Assembly (NCBI GenBank): GCA_964580965.1
Contig: CAZOLZ010000036.1
Location: 1 to 24,960, forward strand
Source of the DNA: CAIUKX01 sp964580965
GTDB taxonomy: Bacteria > Bacteroidota > Bacteroidia > Flavobacteriales_D > Crocinitomicaceae
Direction: 5' to 3'
Length of the DNA: 24,960 nt
Shown here: in pieces, positions 23,975-24,960 of the stretch
Position numbering within the stretch: position 1 is the first letter of the stretch
Layout of the letters: each line of letters begins with the position of its first letter
Program-made: the position numbers and the translations under genes
Notes under the pieces: model-generated
The model's database searches: none
Told to the model about the DNA's origin: nothing
What the model saw: the letters and a program-made list of their open reading frames with translations, nothing else

Positions 23975-23978
23975 GGAA
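23964..23978. promoter_or_regulatory. Candidate operator, copy 3 (TTCCA-N5-TGGAA)
   Basis: The perfect palindrome TTCCA-TTTTT-TGGAA is centred at 23971, exactly 106 bp before the start codon of the second paralog. That is the same distance as copy 2 from the first. Most of the sequence between motif and start codon has diverged between the two genes, so the kept spacing suggests function. Confidence 0.5.
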
Positions 23979-24032
23979 AGTTTTATTTACACTTAAAATT
24001 CTAAACTCCTGATCTATAACTACTTTTTTTTT

Positions 24033-24048
24033 AGGAATATTTTTTGTA
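24033..24048 (+). promoter_or_regulatory. Possible sigma-54 promoter element of the second secreted paralog
   Basis: AGGAATA, four T residues, then TTGTA: the GG and the TTG fall at correct sigma-54 -24/-12 spacing. The -12 half matches TTGCA at four of five positions; the -24 half is weak beyond GG. The GG lies 42 bp before the start codon, as in the first paralog, and is likewise preceded by a T tract. Confidence 0.3.
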
Positions 24049-24076
24049 ATTTAATTATTGTCTTAAAACAGCCGTT

Positions 24077-24960
24077 ATGGAAACTTTAAATAAAACATTA
24101 CAAATTATAAAGATTTCATTTTTGTTATTATTTGTTCCTCTCAAATGTTTTTCTCAAACATCAACTATTAATGGCGATTGGGATAATAATGCAACTTGGG
24201 GAGGGGTGACTTACCCAGATTACAATATGGGTTCTGGTGATGTAGTAACGATTGCTGCGGGAGACACCGTGACATTAAATCAAGAATTAGATGTTCGATC
24301 AGGATCTACTTTGAATATTTATGGATATTTAATTGTTACCCATGCAAACGGAATTACTTTTTACAATGGTTGTAATGCTACTATTCATACAGGTGGTACT
24401 CTAGAATGTGAGACAGGTGTAACAAATAATAATGCCTCAGGAATTACTGTCGATGGTACACTTCTTTGTTTGGGTGATTACACTGCTGGTACAGGTTCCG
24501 TTATGGCGGGTGATGGAGCTATTCAAGTGCAGGGAACACTTACCGTTAGTGGTTCAGCTGATGTAATGGGGGTTACAAATCCTGGGTGTAATGCTTGTAA
24601 TGTTACAGAGGCAGCAGGTATTACCAATGCTGCATTGTATGAAGAAGACTTTTCTAATGATGCAGGTAATGGGTATTCTAATAATGTTCTTACTGATCCA
24701 ACCGATGCTAATTGGACCCTAACACTTGTTGGAACACCTGATGTTTATGGTTCTAATGATCATTGTCAAGTGCAGTCTGGTACTCTAGAATGGAAAGACA
24801 ATGCATGCTATTCAGGAGAATATGTTGAGTTTTATTCAGCAGAAATTAGCGGAGCTTACAATGATGTTTCGATAGATTTAGATTACTATGTTAACGACGC
24901 AAGTTGTTATTACGGTGAAAACGCCAACTTGACATTCTATTATAAAGTTGATGGTGGTAG
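24077..24960 (+). CDS. Second secreted beta-helix-like surface protein, tandem paralog (3' end missing)
   Basis: The first 294 residues are present and the gene continues past the right edge. A signal peptide (about 1-27) ends at CFS-Q. The rest aligns along its whole length with the N-terminal third of the preceding gene: GDWDNNATW for GDWSNSSVW, then DVRSGSTLNIYGYL, LCLGDYTAGTGSVMAGDG and IQVQGTLTV. The CxxC pair (C171, C174, in GCNACN) follows, then YEEDFSNDAGNGY, which opens the jelly-roll-like module with DLDYYVND and LTFYYKVDGG. The start ATG is the only one giving the signal peptide. The pair arose by tandem duplication and then diverged; the shared operator position suggests joint regulation. 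The C-terminal sorting domain cannot be seen. Confidence 0.82.
   Translation, partial: METLNKTLQIIKISFLLLFVPLKCFSQTSTINGDWDNNATWGGVTYPDYNMGSGDVVTIAAGDTVTLNQELDVRSGSTLNIYGYLIVTHANGITFYNGCNATIHTGGTLECETGVTNNNASGITVDGTLLCLGDYTAGTGSVMAGDGAIQVQGTLTVSGSADVMGVTNPGCNACNVTEAAGITNAALYEEDFSNDAGNGYSNNVLTDPTDANWTLTLVGTPDVYGSNDHCQVQSGTLEWKDNACYSGEYVEFYSAEISGAYNDVSIDLDYYVNDASCYYGENANLTFYYKVDGG

Noticed and set aside
1..24960. tRNA, rRNA, CRISPR, insertion sequence or phage attachment site
   Set aside because: No cloverleaf-like segment, regularly spaced direct repeats, transposase or integrase motif, or terminal inverted repeats were seen; this was done by eye and small RNAs could be missed.

Overview
The window is AT-rich (roughly one third G+C by eye) and clearly from a Bacteroidota bacterium, most likely a marine or aquatic member of Flavobacteriales. 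Three things point that way: secreted proteins with T9SS-type C-termini (one with the gliding-motility-associated type B domain), Bacteroidota forms of PurF, HisRS and the ExbB-ExbD-ExbD-TonB operon, and promoters of the Bacteroidota type (TTG, 17-23 nt, TAnnTTTG). No rRNA, tRNA, CRISPR array, insertion sequence or prophage was seen. Genes are densely packed and housekeeping in character for the first 18 kb.

Layout. 1-1457 (-): 5' part of purF, running off the left edge. 1605-5729 (+): a 1374-residue secreted beta-propeller/PKD/Ig-like protein with a T9SS type B sorting domain. 5781-9923 (-): a SlyD-type prolyl isomerase and two POT-family proton-coupled peptide transporters, separated by clear hairpin terminators. 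10053-14274 (+): a compact run of TatD-family nuclease, tcdA, hisS and hutH. 14271-17932 (-): an exbB-exbD-exbD-tonB energy-transduction operon with a near-ideal promoter, then a terminator and two small membrane proteins.

The most interesting part is 18.1-25 kb. A sigma-54-type (NtrC-family) response regulator is followed, with an ATGA stop/start overlap, by a hybrid sensor protein. Its kinase half has lost the phosphoaccepting histidine (Gln in its place), the N-box asparagines and the glycine loops, while its receiver and Hpt domains keep their phosphorylation residues. The pair looks like a dead-kinase phosphorelay adaptor. Divergent from it lie two tandem paralogous secreted beta-helix-like proteins, the second cut by the right edge.

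The palindrome TTCCA-N5-TGGAA occurs next to the regulator's own promoter and again exactly 106 bp upstream of the start codon of each paralog. A GG-containing, partly sigma-54-like element also sits at one fixed distance (42 bp) from both start codons. I infer a self-contained circuit in which the NtrC-type regulator, phosphorylated through the REC-Hpt adaptor, controls itself and the two surface proteins. The sequence supports the shared geometry; the regulatory link and the sigma-54 assignment are inference.
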